A stretch of 64,000 nucleotides of DNA. Source: Maribacter sp044594925 (lineage in GTDB: Bacteria; Bacteroidota; Bacteroidia; Flavobacteriales; Flavobacteriaceae). The notes below the pieces were generated by a model. The model was not told the DNA's origin. It made no database searches and worked only from the letters and a program-made list of their open reading frames with translations. Positions 34,251-42,408 of the stretch are shown one piece after another. Where the stretch lies: positions 1,860,001 through 1,924,000 of the forward strand of contig NZ_CP138991.1 in the NCBI RefSeq assembly GCF_044594925.1, written 5' to 3'. Positions within the stretch are counted from its first letter, which is position 1. Each line of letters begins with the position of its first letter. The position numbers were made by a program, and so were the translations under genes.

Positions 34251-34787
34251 ATGAAAGAGATTGTTCATTTTGAACCACTTACACCAGAGAAATATGCTAC
34301 TTACATTACTGTAGGAACCAAAGCTTACAACCAGCATTATAGGCACTTATGGCCAAAAGGAGATTCAGCACCGTATATTCAAAGTAGTTTTTCCAAGGAA
34401 GTATTGCTTAAAGAAGAACAGGATACCAATACCGGCCTATTTATGATTAATTACAACAAAGAGGCCGTGGGCATACTAAAAATAACTTTTGATAAAGCTT
34501 TAGATACCTATGTAGCAGAAGATGCACTCTACGTTGACAAAATCTACCTTAAAAAGGAAGTTACAGGCAAGGGATTAGGCAAAAAAGTCTTGCAGTTTAT
34601 TAGTCTTAGAGCAAAAGAACTTAAAAAACGTATAATTTGGTTAGATACGATGCAAAAAGGACCGGCGCTATATTTTTACTTAAAAAATGGCTTTAAAGAA
34701 CATAGCGAGACCAAAATACCTTTTTCACAAGCTATTGAAACCGAGAAGCCTATGTTTATAATGACCAAAACCGTCTCTACGGAATAA
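34251..34787 (+). CDS. GNAT-family N-acetyltransferase
   Basis: The ATG at 34251 gives 178 residues; a GTG two codons upstream is possible. The acetyl-CoA-binding motif A is VDKIYLKKEVTGKGLGKKVLQFI (about 105-128), and a motif B-like ALYFYLKNGFKEH follows. Substrate is unknown. Probably cotranscribed with the preceding redoxin gene. Confidence 0.85.
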   Translation: MKEIVHFEPLTPEKYATYITVGTKAYNQHYRHLWPKGDSAPYIQSSFSKEVLLKEEQDTNTGLFMINYNKEAVGILKITFDKALDTYVAEDALYVDKIYLKKEVTGKGLGKKVLQFISLRAKELKKRIIWLDTMQKGPALYFYLKNGFKEHSETKIPFSQAIETEKPMFIMTKTVSTE

Positions 34788-34811
34788 ATACTTCAATGAT
34801 AGCTTAAAAAA

Positions 34812-35348
34812 TTACCAGCCTTCCCGATGGGCTAAATTTTTAATGTGAGCAAAATGATGATTCCCATGCCAGGCATACTTGGCAATATTTTCGGCCACGG
34901 AAACCTTGACATTACCCTCTGGGTGGAGGTAATTTTTCTTCAAATCATTTGCGCTAAGGCCTTTCAACAAATACACTAGTTTGGCATGCAGTGCGCTGAT
35001 ATAATTTAAGGAAAGGGAAATTGGCGCTGTACGCGCATCAAATAAACCACTCCATTCCTTTTCTTCATAGGCTTTTATCAAAGGCTCGTTCTCTGTAAGC
35101 GCCCATTTAAAACGGGTGTAACTATGATGATGACTATCTGCAATATGATGAACGACCTGTCTTACGGTCCACCCATCGGGTCGGTAGGGTGTTTCCAATT
35201 GCTCATTGGAAAAATTTGAAACCAAATTTTCCAAACGACCGGGAAGTGTTTCCAATTCCAGAATATAACCCGCAATCTGTTCTGAAGTAATGTTGTCGGG
35301 ACAACTGAACATGCCAATAGGGTAACGTAAGTCTTGCATATTTTCCAT
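34812..35348 (-). CDS. DinB-fold metal-dependent thiol transferase (YfiT/BstA-like)
   Basis: 178 residues, four-helix DinB fold. The metal-binding histidines are visible in VRQVVHHIADSHHHSYTRF (about 66-84) and in AWHGNHHFAHI near the C-terminus. The start RYPIGMF and the YRPDGWTVRQ segment match the YfiT bacillithiol transferase group. Members conjugate low-molecular-weight thiols to electrophiles. Whether this organism makes bacillithiol cannot be judged from the window. It is divergent from the peroxiredoxin gene. Confidence 0.85.
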   Translation of the reverse strand: MENMQDLRYPIGMFSCPDNITSEQIAGYILELETLPGRLENLVSNFSNEQLETPYRPDGWTVRQVVHHIADSHHHSYTRFKWALTENEPLIKAYEEKEWSGLFDARTAPISLSLNYISALHAKLVYLLKGLSANDLKKNYLHPEGNVKVSVAENIAKYAWHGNHHFAHIKNLAHREGW

Positions 35349-35394
35349 GACTTAAAAATACTAAACTTTAATACATTTTTAACCCCAAAGAAAA

Positions 35395-35423
35395 TTGAAC
35401 ATTCATATAATCTACTAATTTTG
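35395..35423 (+). promoter_or_regulatory. Peroxiredoxin promoter
   Basis: TTG (35395-35397), 18 bases, TAATTTTG (35416-35423), a good Bacteroidetes promoter 26 bases before the start codon. Confidence 0.6.
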
Positions 35424-35448
35424 TAGAGTAACTTAAACACACACAAAT

Positions 35449-36087
35449 ATGGCAACAATACGATTAGGCGATACAGCACCGAATTTTACCGCAGAAAGCT
35501 CTGTTGGAACTATAAATTTTTATGATTATTTAGGAGATAGTTGGGGAATACTATTCTCGCATCCGGCAGATTTTACACCCGTTTGCACTACAGAATTAGG
35601 AACTGCGGCCAAATTTAAGGATGAATTTGAACAAAGAAATGTTAAAATGATTGCCTTGAGCGTGGACAGCGCAGCTTCTCATACAGAATGGATAAAGGAT
35701 ATTAACGAAGTGCAACAAACCGTTGTAAATTTCCCCATCATAGCCGACGAGGATAAATCCGTATCTAATCTTCATGGTATGATACATCCAAAAGCGGATA
35801 ACAATTTAACGGTACGTTCCGTTTTTATCATCGCTCCGGATAAGACAGTAAAACTAATCCTTACTTATCCAGCTTCAACAGGTCGCAACTTTTACGAATT
35901 ATTGCGGGTTATAGACTCACTTCAACTTACTGCCTACCACAAGGTCGCTACTCCAGCAAATTGGGACAAGGGTCAAGATGTAGTGGTTAGCCCCGCTATT
36001 CCAACAGCTGAGGCCAAAGAGCTATTTGAAAAAGGAGTAGAGGAAATAAAACCTTACTTAAGAATGACGCCTGACCCTTTGGCATAG
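35449..36087 (+). CDS. 1-Cys-type peroxiredoxin (Prx6 group)
   Basis: 212 residues. The peroxidatic cysteine is C46 in SHPADFTPVCTTELG. The Prx6-type C-terminal domain (about 160-212) has NWDKGQDVVVSPAIPTAEAKELF and KPYLRMTPDP. It reduces hydrogen peroxide and alkyl hydroperoxides in the cytoplasm. It is monocistronic, with a recognisable promoter. Confidence 0.94.
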   Translation: MATIRLGDTAPNFTAESSVGTINFYDYLGDSWGILFSHPADFTPVCTTELGTAAKFKDEFEQRNVKMIALSVDSAASHTEWIKDINEVQQTVVNFPIIADEDKSVSNLHGMIHPKADNNLTVRSVFIIAPDKTVKLILTYPASTGRNFYELLRVIDSLQLTAYHKVATPANWDKGQDVVVSPAIPTAEAKELFEKGVEEIKPYLRMTPDPLA

Positions 36088-36179
36088 TTCTTGGGATACA
36101 GGTATGTGTAAAGATGCATATGAGATTACTTAACAGTAATATAACTTACTAAAAATCTTACAATTAAATATTTTAATAG

Positions 36180-36187
36180 TATCTTTG
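36180..36187 (+). promoter_or_regulatory. -7 element of the cold-shock gene
   Basis: TATCTTTG, 30 bases before the start codon; the upstream -33 is weak. The intervening leader is AT-only rich. Confidence 0.5.
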
Positions 36188-36217
36188 CACTTTAATTAAT
36201 ATATAATTTTTTCTATT

Positions 36218-36412
36218 ATGAGTAAAGGAACAGTAAAATTCTTCAACGATTCCAAAGGATATGGTTTCATCACTGAAGATGGTTCAAACGAAGATCATTT
36301 TGTACACATTTCTGGCTTAATCGACGAAGTTCGAGAAGGTGATGTTGTGGAATTTGAACTACAACAAGGTAAAAAAGGATTAAACGCCGTTAATGTGAAA
36401 GTAGTTGACTAG
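36218..36412 (+). CDS. Cold-shock domain protein
   Basis: 64 residues. RNP1-type KGYGFI and RNP2-type DHFVHIS motifs sit on a five-strand OB fold (MSKGTVKFFNDSKGYGFIT). It binds single-stranded RNA and DNA as a chaperone. It is monocistronic with a strong terminator 29 bases after the stop. A run of tiny membrane ORFs lies downstream. Confidence 0.95.
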   Translation: MSKGTVKFFNDSKGYGFITEDGSNEDHFVHISGLIDEVREGDVVEFELQQGKKGLNAVNVKVVD

Positions 36413-36440
36413 GTAAAGATTTAACTTTTTTATAGTATAA

Positions 36441-36468
36441 GCCCGAACAATTTGTTCGGGCTTTTTTT
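36441..36468 (+). terminator. Terminator of the cold-shock gene
   Basis: Perfect stem GCCCGAACAA / TTGTTCGGGC followed by seven T residues. Confidence 0.88.
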
Positions 36469-36493
36469 GTGCTTCATTACTAAAACGTAACAC

Positions 36494-36556
36494 ATGAACT
36501 ACGTTTTAATATTTTTGTTTAACGTTTACGCAACCATTATTCTTTTTTGCATCTAA
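36494..36556 (+). CDS. Possible 20-residue membrane peptide (tiny ORF 1)
   Basis: An ATG-to-TAA frame encodes a nearly all-hydrophobic peptide starting MNYVLIFLFNVYATIILF. A TATTTTTG -7-like element lies inside the frame (36510-36517), which argues against it being translated. It is listed because two similar frames follow in tandem. It may be only leader DNA of the next one. Confidence 0.22.
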   Translation: MNYVLIFLFNVYATIILFCI

Positions 36557-36597
36557 AAGGTAAACACAATGGTTCCCCAAGAACTTAAACCTAATCA

Positions 36598-36684
36598 ATG
36601 AATACTTTTCTTGCAGTTTTTTTCCTCCTAATAATTGTCAATGCCCTTATACTAGTGGGCAGCCTACTAAGTGAAAAAAACTAA
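36598..36684 (+). CDS. 28-residue single-helix membrane peptide (tiny ORF 2)
   Basis: The peptide starts MNTFLAVFFLLIIVNALILV and ends SLLSEKN: one membrane helix with a short polar C-terminus. It resembles tiny ORF 3 (MKTFLIIVCILLLVNIVLF) and the N-terminus of the 59-residue protein at 52705 (MMTFFTIFLILVGLNAVILL). All three have M-x-TF at the start, an N before the helix end, and a following SL. The start codon overlaps the stop of a 10-codon leader frame (36569-36601, ATGA). No family is known to me. Confidence 0.5.
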   Translation: MNTFLAVFFLLIIVNALILVGSLLSEKN

Positions 36685-36763
36685 TTTAATTATTCCTTTA
36701 TTAAAGTAGGGTATTTCTTCTTACGGTTGTTATATAAACAGTGAGGAATCTAAACCTGTACCT

Positions 36764-36847
36764 ATGAAAACTTTTTTAATTATAGTCTGTATTTTACTAT
36801 TGGTAAATATTGTGCTATTTCTATTCAGCCTAACCAAAGCAAAATAA
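36764..36847 (+). CDS. 27-residue single-helix membrane peptide (tiny ORF 3)
   Basis: Encodes MKTFLIIVCILLLVNIVLF followed by LFSLTKAK. It is one membrane helix with a basic tail and the same pattern as tiny ORF 2. A strong terminator follows directly after the stop codon, as expected for a transcribed short gene. No clear promoter is seen in front, so it could be cotranscribed with tiny ORF 2. Confidence 0.5.
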   Translation: MKTFLIIVCILLLVNIVLFLFSLTKAK

Positions 36848-36849
36848 AA

Positions 36850-36880
36850 ACACCCTGGCAAAACCAGGGTGTTTTTATTT
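36850..36880. terminator. Bidirectional terminator after tiny ORF 3
   Basis: ACACCCTGG / CCAGGGTGT stem with a 5-base loop, an A-run before and a T-run after. It serves the rightward tiny ORFs and the leftward PPIase gene. Confidence 0.85.
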
Positions 36881-36912
36881 ATTACTATTGTATTTTATTG
36901 AACTACCTAAGC

Positions 36913-37845
36913 TTATCCAACATTCATTAATTCTACGTCGAATATGAGGGTAGCGTCTGGCGGAATTACACCACCTGCTCCTGCACTACCGTACGCTAAA
37001 TCTGATGGAATAACAAAACGGGCCTTATCACCAACTTTCAAAAGTCCAATACCTTCATCCCAACCTGGAATTACTTGACCAACACCTAACTGAAAATCGA
37101 TAGGAGAATTTCTTTTGTAGGAAGAATCGAAAACCTGACCGCTCAATAAAGAACCTTCATAATGTACGGATACCTTTTTACCACTTTCAGCTTTTGCACC
37201 GTTTCCATTTTGAATCATTTTATAACGTAATCCAGATTCGGTAGCCTCAAAACCAGCTGCTACTTTATCCAGCTCCGCTGCTTGTGCTGCCTTTGCAGCA
37301 GCTAAGCGTTCTTCACCTGATGCAGCAAATTTATCAAAAGCTTCTACAGCATTCCAGTTGTTGGCCTCATCGCCTACTCTTACAATTTCAACAGTTTCTA
37401 GGCTATCTCCTTGAGCTATACTATCTACTACTTCTTGTCCTGAAGCAACATGTCCAAAAACAGTATGCTTGTTATCTAACCAAGGCGTGGGAACATGTGT
37501 AATAAAAAACTGACTCCCATTAGTTCCTGGCCCTGCATTTGCCATTGATAGCACTCCTGGCTCGCTATGGTTTAAATCTGGATGAAACTCATCATCAAAT
37601 TTGTAACCCGCGTCACCGGTACCAGTTCCTTGTGGACAGCCACCCTGAATCATAAAATCAGGAATGACCCTGTGAAATTTTAATCCATTGTAGTAGGGCT
37701 CTCCTTTAGACTTTACCGAATTCTCTTTGTCCCCCTCAGCAAGTGCAACAAAATTACCAACTGTTCCGGGAGTTTTATCGTGTGTTAGTTTTACTAATAT
37801 TTCGCCTTTTGATGTGTTGAATTTAGCATAAATTCCATCTTCCAT
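36913..37845 (-). CDS. Cyclophilin-FKBP fusion peptidyl-prolyl isomerase
   Basis: 310 residues with two isomerase domains. The cyclophilin domain (about 5-165) has YYNGLKFHRVIPDFMIQGGCPQGTGTG and SMANAGPGTNGSQFFITHVPTPWLD. A linker of Ala/Glu-rich helix follows. The FKBP domain (about 200-310) has VSVHYEGSLLSGQVFDSS, VIPGWDEGIGLLKVGDKARFVIP and AYGSAGAGGVIPPDATLIFDVEL. There is no signal peptide, so the enzyme is cytoplasmic. It catalyses proline cis-trans isomerisation during folding. The two unrelated isomerase folds in one chain are unusual outside this phylum. Confidence 0.94.
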   Translation of the reverse strand: MEDGIYAKFNTSKGEILVKLTHDKTPGTVGNFVALAEGDKENSVKSKGEPYYNGLKFHRVIPDFMIQGGCPQGTGTGDAGYKFDDEFHPDLNHSEPGVLSMANAGPGTNGSQFFITHVPTPWLDNKHTVFGHVASGQEVVDSIAQGDSLETVEIVRVGDEANNWNAVEAFDKFAASGEERLAAAKAAQAAELDKVAAGFEATESGLRYKMIQNGNGAKAESGKKVSVHYEGSLLSGQVFDSSYKRNSPIDFQLGVGQVIPGWDEGIGLLKVGDKARFVIPSDLAYGSAGAGGVIPPDATLIFDVELMNVG

Positions 37846-37968
37846 AGTACTAATTTTTAATGAGCGGCAAAGATATGGAAAAGTTAGGAGTTAACCTTTG
37901 GGATTACGTGTTTGAGGTTTCAGGTTTAGGGTTTGGAATTTAATAACGATATCATTTTTAACCATAAA

Positions 37969-39384
37969 CTATTTCCCCTGCGAATCACCAGTACCATAAG
38001 TATCAAAAAGATAGATAAGACTTGTCATAGCGGCCGCGCCTAATTCCAACTCTCTTCGATTTACGTGTTCAAAAGTGTCGTTCTCTGCATGGTGGTAATC
38101 AAAATACCGCTGAGAGTCGGGCCTTAAACCCGCTAATACGATATGCTCGTTCTTCAAAGGACCAATATCGGCACCACTACCCCCTTTGGTAAAAAGATTA
38201 GCTAAATAAGGCGCTAGCAGATAGGACCAAGATTGTACCTGTTCAAATGCTGCAGGCGATGCATCAAACGAGAAACCTCTTGGGGTAAATCCTCCAGAAT
38301 CGCTCTCTAGCGCAAAAATATGATGCTCTTTATTTACCGCTGCTACCTCCGCATACTTCTTACCGCCACGTAAACCATTTTCTTCGTTCATGAAAAGAAC
38401 GGCTCTAATAGTACGTTTTGGTTTGTACCCTATTTTTTTTAGAATCCGTAACACCTCCATACTTTGCACGCATCCGGCACCATCATCATGCGAACCGTCT
38501 CCTAAATCCCAAGAATCTAGGTGTCCACCCACAACCAAAATCTCCTCAGGATCCGTACTTCCTTTAATTTCTCCAATGACATTATAGGATTGCACATCCG
38601 GAAACTGTTTGCAGTTTTGTTTAAAATAAAAAAGAATTTCAGGGTTCAATTTTACGGCAGTACTTAGTAATTCAGCCGCATTGGTACTAATAGCTGCCGC
38701 AGGAATACGTTCTTCTTCTGGCAAATCACCGTAACCCATACCCCCAGTATGCGGATAATCGTCTAAACGGAGGTTCATTGAACGTACGATAACCCCAAGG
38801 GCACCATATTTTGAAGCGGCTATGGCACCACGGCCTCGTTGGTCTACTGCACCAGAATATGCCGAAAACGTATTAATCAATTTAGCATCCATAGGACGAT
38901 TGTAGAATACTATTTTTCCTTGAATTTTTTCTTTCCCCAAAGACTCCAGCTCCTCTAATCCTTGCACCTCTATGATTTTGGCCTTTATTCCTTTTTGAGG
39001 TGTGGCAACGGAACCACCAAGTGCCGTTATAGGAACGTTTGTTGTTACCCCCGGTGTGGTTTCAAAATAAGCAAATTCTGGTGTACCCCTTACCCATTTG
39101 GGCACCATAACAGGTTGTAACCAAACACGGTCCAAACCTAGAGAATCTAATTGGGACTTGGTATAGTTTACAGCCTGTTCTGCCTGTATGGAACCCGATA
39201 AACGTCCTCCAATCTGATTGGAAAGATAATTTAACCAATCATAGGCTTTTCCATCCTCTAGTGCGGTATCATAAATTTTACGAATCTGAAGCTCGTCTTT
39301 ACTCTGGGCCTGGGCTATACCCGTTAAAAAAAGTAACGATGCCAGTAGGCCAACCTTATTTTTCACCTTGTAGTTGATTTTCAT
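37969..39384 (-). CDS. Exported M28-family metallopeptidase with PA domain
   Basis: 471 residues. Signal peptide about 1-27 (ends AQAQ). A PA-type insert covers about 115-245. The M28 zinc site is visible: GGHLDSWDLGDGSHDDGAG (H and D), MNEENGLRGG (E-E), LESDSGGF (D) and DYHHAENDTFEHV (H). It resembles glutamate carboxypeptidase-like or aminopeptidase Q-type exported enzymes. Its start codon lies 29 bases inside the preceding PPK2 gene, implying coupled translation. Confidence 0.92.
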   Translation of the reverse strand: MKINYKVKNKVGLLASLLFLTGIAQAQSKDELQIRKIYDTALEDGKAYDWLNYLSNQIGGRLSGSIQAEQAVNYTKSQLDSLGLDRVWLQPVMVPKWVRGTPEFAYFETTPGVTTNVPITALGGSVATPQKGIKAKIIEVQGLEELESLGKEKIQGKIVFYNRPMDAKLINTFSAYSGAVDQRGRGAIAASKYGALGVIVRSMNLRLDDYPHTGGMGYGDLPEEERIPAAAISTNAAELLSTAVKLNPEILFYFKQNCKQFPDVQSYNVIGEIKGSTDPEEILVVGGHLDSWDLGDGSHDDGAGCVQSMEVLRILKKIGYKPKRTIRAVLFMNEENGLRGGKKYAEVAAVNKEHHIFALESDSGGFTPRGFSFDASPAAFEQVQSWSYLLAPYLANLFTKGGSGADIGPLKNEHIVLAGLRPDSQRYFDYHHAENDTFEHVNRRELELGAAAMTSLIYLFDTYGTGDSQGK

Positions 39385-40237
39385 AGGTTTCTAAATTAGC
39401 CATTATTTTAGCATCCAGCGCTGGCTCCTTGATATCTTTGTATTTTTTTAACCTTTCTAACAATATCGTGGCGACAATGACCCGAGCTGCTTTTTTATTA
39501 TCGGCAGGTATTACATACCATGGCGCATGCGCTTTAGAAGTATTGTTTATGGCTTCCTCATAACAAGATTGATAGGCTTCCCATAATTTCCGCTCTTTTA
39601 AATCGCTCGGAGAAAATTTCCAGTGTTTTTCTCTAATAGCCAACCTACGCAATAATCGCTGACGCTGTTCTTCTTTTGAAAGGTGTAGGTAAAACTTAAA
39701 TATAATAGTACCGTTCTCAAACAGATGTTGTTCAAAATTATTGATCTGTTCAAAACGCTTATCCCAAAATTCCTGTTGTATATCTGCTACCTCGTGTATA
39801 CCGGGAATACGCTCTCCTAAAATATACTCCGGGTGCACTCTGGTCACCAAAACGTTTTCATAATGCGTTCTATTAAAGACGCCAAACTTTCCTTTGGCCG
39901 GCAGTGCTATATAATGCCTCCATAAATAATTATGGTCCAGTTCTAATTCCGTAGGAAACTTAAAACTATGTACCTCTACTCCACTGACATTAAAATCTTT
40001 AAAAACTTCACGAATTAGACTATCCTTACCAGAAGTATCCATGCCTTGAAGACAAATAAGAACGCTATACTTCCCGTGAGCATAGAGCATATCTTGAAAT
40101 TCGCCCAGGGCTCTCCTAGTTATTTTTAGGTCTTTTTTCAATTGTTTGTCCGAAAGTCCAAAATCTTCTCGTGTGGAAACTTCTGAAATTTTTATCGACT
40201 CTGTAACACTATACGCACTGCTATTTATATAATCCAT
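39356..40237 (-). CDS. ppk2: Polyphosphate kinase 2 family protein
   Basis: 293 residues. Walker A GMDTSGKD (65-72). The lid and substrate region LWRHYIALPAKGKFGVFNRTHYENVLVTRVHPE (in parts, about 115-150) is followed by QRLLRRLAIREKHWKFSPSDLKERKLW. These define PPK2 enzymes that phosphorylate nucleotides from polyphosphate, or the reverse. Class I versus III cannot be told by eye. It overlaps the downstream M28 gene, an odd functional pair. Confidence 0.93.
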   Translation of the reverse strand: MDYINSSAYSVTESIKISEVSTREDFGLSDKQLKKDLKITRRALGEFQDMLYAHGKYSVLICLQGMDTSGKDSLIREVFKDFNVSGVEVHSFKFPTELELDHNYLWRHYIALPAKGKFGVFNRTHYENVLVTRVHPEYILGERIPGIHEVADIQQEFWDKRFEQINNFEQHLFENGTIIFKFYLHLSKEEQRQRLLRRLAIREKHWKFSPSDLKERKLWEAYQSCYEEAINNTSKAHAPWYVIPADNKKAARVIVATILLERLKKYKDIKEPALDAKIMANLETYENQLQGEK

Positions 40238-40432
40238 ACCGAAATATAAAAGATTTAATTTTTGAAATAGGTTAAAAGATCAAAAAAAGATGGTCAGTAA
40301 ACCCTTGAAATATACATTTCAACCAATAAACGTAAATGACAGCCTTTCCATCGAATAAAAAGCGCTACTAGGGTCTCCCATGATTAACTTTATACTTGTA
40401 AAAGTCCCAAATTTTACACCAAATTTTTTATA

Positions 40433-41128
40433 ATGAACAAAACCTACATCTATTCATGCGCTATTGTCGCATTCCTACTTTTTTCTTCCTTTAAGGGTAA
40501 TCTGGAATGTGAATATGCCGGCTCTAACATCGACTTTGCCAGAACTAGAACAGAGAAGGCAATAGCAATCGACGATATCAATAAAGCACGTTATTTGGCA
40601 TACAAGGCTTTGAATGCAATTGAAAAATCAAAGAAACAGTTAGAAATATGTGGATGTGAGTTTGCCGAGCAAAATTTATTGGAAGGACTTAAAAATTTAA
40701 AGCTTGCGACCAAGGCCACTACACTAGATGCTACACGTATCTACTTATTACGATCATTAGAAAATACTATGGGAAGCTTAAATGCCCTACAAGACCATCA
40801 TTTGCACAAGGCAAAGTTCAATGAAAGTATGGCCGTTATAGATACTGTAGATATGGCTTTAAATACTTCTTCTATACCAAAAAAGCCCATAAAAATGCTT
40901 TATCAGAAGATAGATGCTTCCCTAGAGAATTACGTCGTGTCCTTGAACAAAGTGGTAGAAACGGTAAATTGTAAAGAAGCACGAGCCTTTACTTCACGAA
41001 TAATAGAACATTGCGAAAAAGAGTTATTAAGGGATAATTTGTCCGAAGGTAAAATATACTATAACCTAAGAACAAAAGAAATAACCCTTGCGGCCCATAA
41101 TCGTATTGGAACTTGTACAGCAAAATAA
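40433..41128 (+). CDS. Exported helical protein of unknown function
   Basis: 231 residues. Signal peptide about 1-20 (IVAFLLFSSFKG). The mature protein is almost all helix and has about six cysteines (LECEYAG, EICGCEFAEQ, TVNCKEA, EHCEKEL, GTCTAK), which could pair as disulfides in the periplasm. The layout suggests a helical repeat bundle. I recognise no family. It is divergent from ppk2 and convergent with the response-regulator operon; a dispersed repeat copy follows its stop codon. Confidence 0.65.
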   Translation: MNKTYIYSCAIVAFLLFSSFKGNLECEYAGSNIDFARTRTEKAIAIDDINKARYLAYKALNAIEKSKKQLEICGCEFAEQNLLEGLKNLKLATKATTLDATRIYLLRSLENTMGSLNALQDHHLHKAKFNESMAVIDTVDMALNTSSIPKKPIKMLYQKIDASLENYVVSLNKVVETVNCKEARAFTSRIIEHCEKELLRDNLSEGKIYYNLRTKEITLAAHNRIGTCTAK

Positions 41129-41137
41129 ACTACATGA

Positions 41138-41226
41138 GGCCAAACCAGCGAGGCATTCCCAAGAAATGATCAACATTTAATTACGAGGCGAGCCTCGGGG
41201 TTTGATCCCCTTTTGAAGTGCCCATA
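41138..41226 (+). repeat. Dispersed intergenic repeat, copy 3 (best preserved)
   Basis: Contains GCGAGGCATTCCCAAGAAATG, AACATTTAATTACGAGGCGA and GCCTCGGGG (given in parts), so GCGAGGC pairs with GCCTCG. A second hairpin GGGG TTTGAT CCCC TTTT could act as a terminator. It is the same order of blocks as copies at 2789-2875 and 6936-7020, again between convergent genes. Confidence 0.6.
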
Positions 41227-41234
41227 TAATTTCT

Positions 41235-42398
41235 TTATTTGCTAGCGAATAACTTTACGTCATCTTCTGAAACTTCTTCACCTCCCAATATAATCAGACG
41301 TTCAACAACATTTCGTAATTCACGAATATTACCTGTCCAATCGTATGCCTTAAGTAATTTAATGGCTTCTTTAGAAAATGACTTGCCCCCTATTCCTTGC
41401 TCTTGAGTAACTTTCTTAGTGAAATGATCGATAAGAATTGGAATATCGTCCCTTCTATCATTTAAAGCAGGAACCTTTATTAAGATAACCGCCAGTCTGT
41501 GATACAAATCCTCACGAAATTTACCATCGGCTATTTCTTGTTTCAGGTCTTTATTCGTAGCGGCAACGACCCGCACGTCAACTTTAATATCTTTATCCGT
41601 ACCCACGCGCGAAATTTTACTTTCTTGCAGCGCCCTAAGGACCTTAGCTTGGGCGGACAAGCTCATATCTCCGATTTCATCTAAGAAAATCGTTCCTTTA
41701 TTAGCAGCTTCAAATTTTCCCGCGCGATCTTTAACGGCAGATGTAAATGCTCCTTTCACATGTCCAAAAAGCTCACTCTCAATTAACTCCGAAGGTATTG
41801 CAGCACAATTCACTTCTATAAAAGGTGCGCTACTTCTTGCACTTTTCTCATGTATCCAATGTGCAACCAGTTCCTTTCCGGTTCCATTAGACCCCGTTAT
41901 TAGAACACGTGCATCTGTAGGGGCTACCTTTTCTATCATATCCTTGATGGCTTCAATCTCTTGACTTTGACCCACCATTTCATAATTCTTGCTGACTTTC
42001 TTCTTTAAAATTTTATTCTCTACAACAAGTTCTTTCCTGTCCAAGGCATTCCTTACAGTAGTTAGTAATCTATTTAAATCCGGTGGTTTAGAAATATAAT
42101 CGAACGCCCCCAGTCTCATCGTATTTACCGCCGTATCTAAGTCTCCATGACCAGAAATCATGATAAAAGGTATTTCTGGTTTAATTTTTCGAGCAGCTTC
42201 CAATACCTCAACACCGTCCATTTTTGGCATCTTTATATCACAAAGCACCAAATCATAATCATTATTCTTTATGGTATCCAAACCTTTTAGACCATCCTCT
42301 GCCTCCTCCAAAACATAAGCGCTATTCTCTTCAGAAAGTATCTTGACCAAAACTCTTCTAATGGCTGCCTCATCCTCTATTACCAAAATTTTTGACAT
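41235..42398 (-). CDS. NtrC-type response regulator lacking a DNA-binding domain
   Basis: 387 residues. Receiver domain 1-120 with phosphoacceptor D54 (LVLCDIKMPKMDG). The sigma-54 AAA+ domain covers about 140-370: Walker A GSNGTGKE (169-176), GTIFLDEIGDMSL as Walker B. The sigma-54 contact loop reads GAFTSA (216-221) instead of GAFTGA. The chain ends at DDVKLFASK with no Fis-type helix-turn-helix, so it may act from solution or through a partner. It is the last gene of a five-gene leftward operon and no sensor kinase is nearby. Confidence 0.92.
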   Translation of the reverse strand: MSKILVIEDEAAIRRVLVKILSEENSAYVLEEAEDGLKGLDTIKNNDYDLVLCDIKMPKMDGVEVLEAARKIKPEIPFIMISGHGDLDTAVNTMRLGAFDYISKPPDLNRLLTTVRNALDRKELVVENKILKKKVSKNYEMVGQSQEIEAIKDMIEKVAPTDARVLITGSNGTGKELVAHWIHEKSARSSAPFIEVNCAAIPSELIESELFGHVKGAFTSAVKDRAGKFEAANKGTIFLDEIGDMSLSAQAKVLRALQESKISRVGTDKDIKVDVRVVAATNKDLKQEIADGKFREDLYHRLAVILIKVPALNDRRDDIPILIDHFTKKVTQEQGIGGKSFSKEAIKLLKAYDWTGNIRELRNVVERLIILGGEEVSEDDVKLFASK

Positions 42399-42408
42399 GT
42401 TTCAATTT

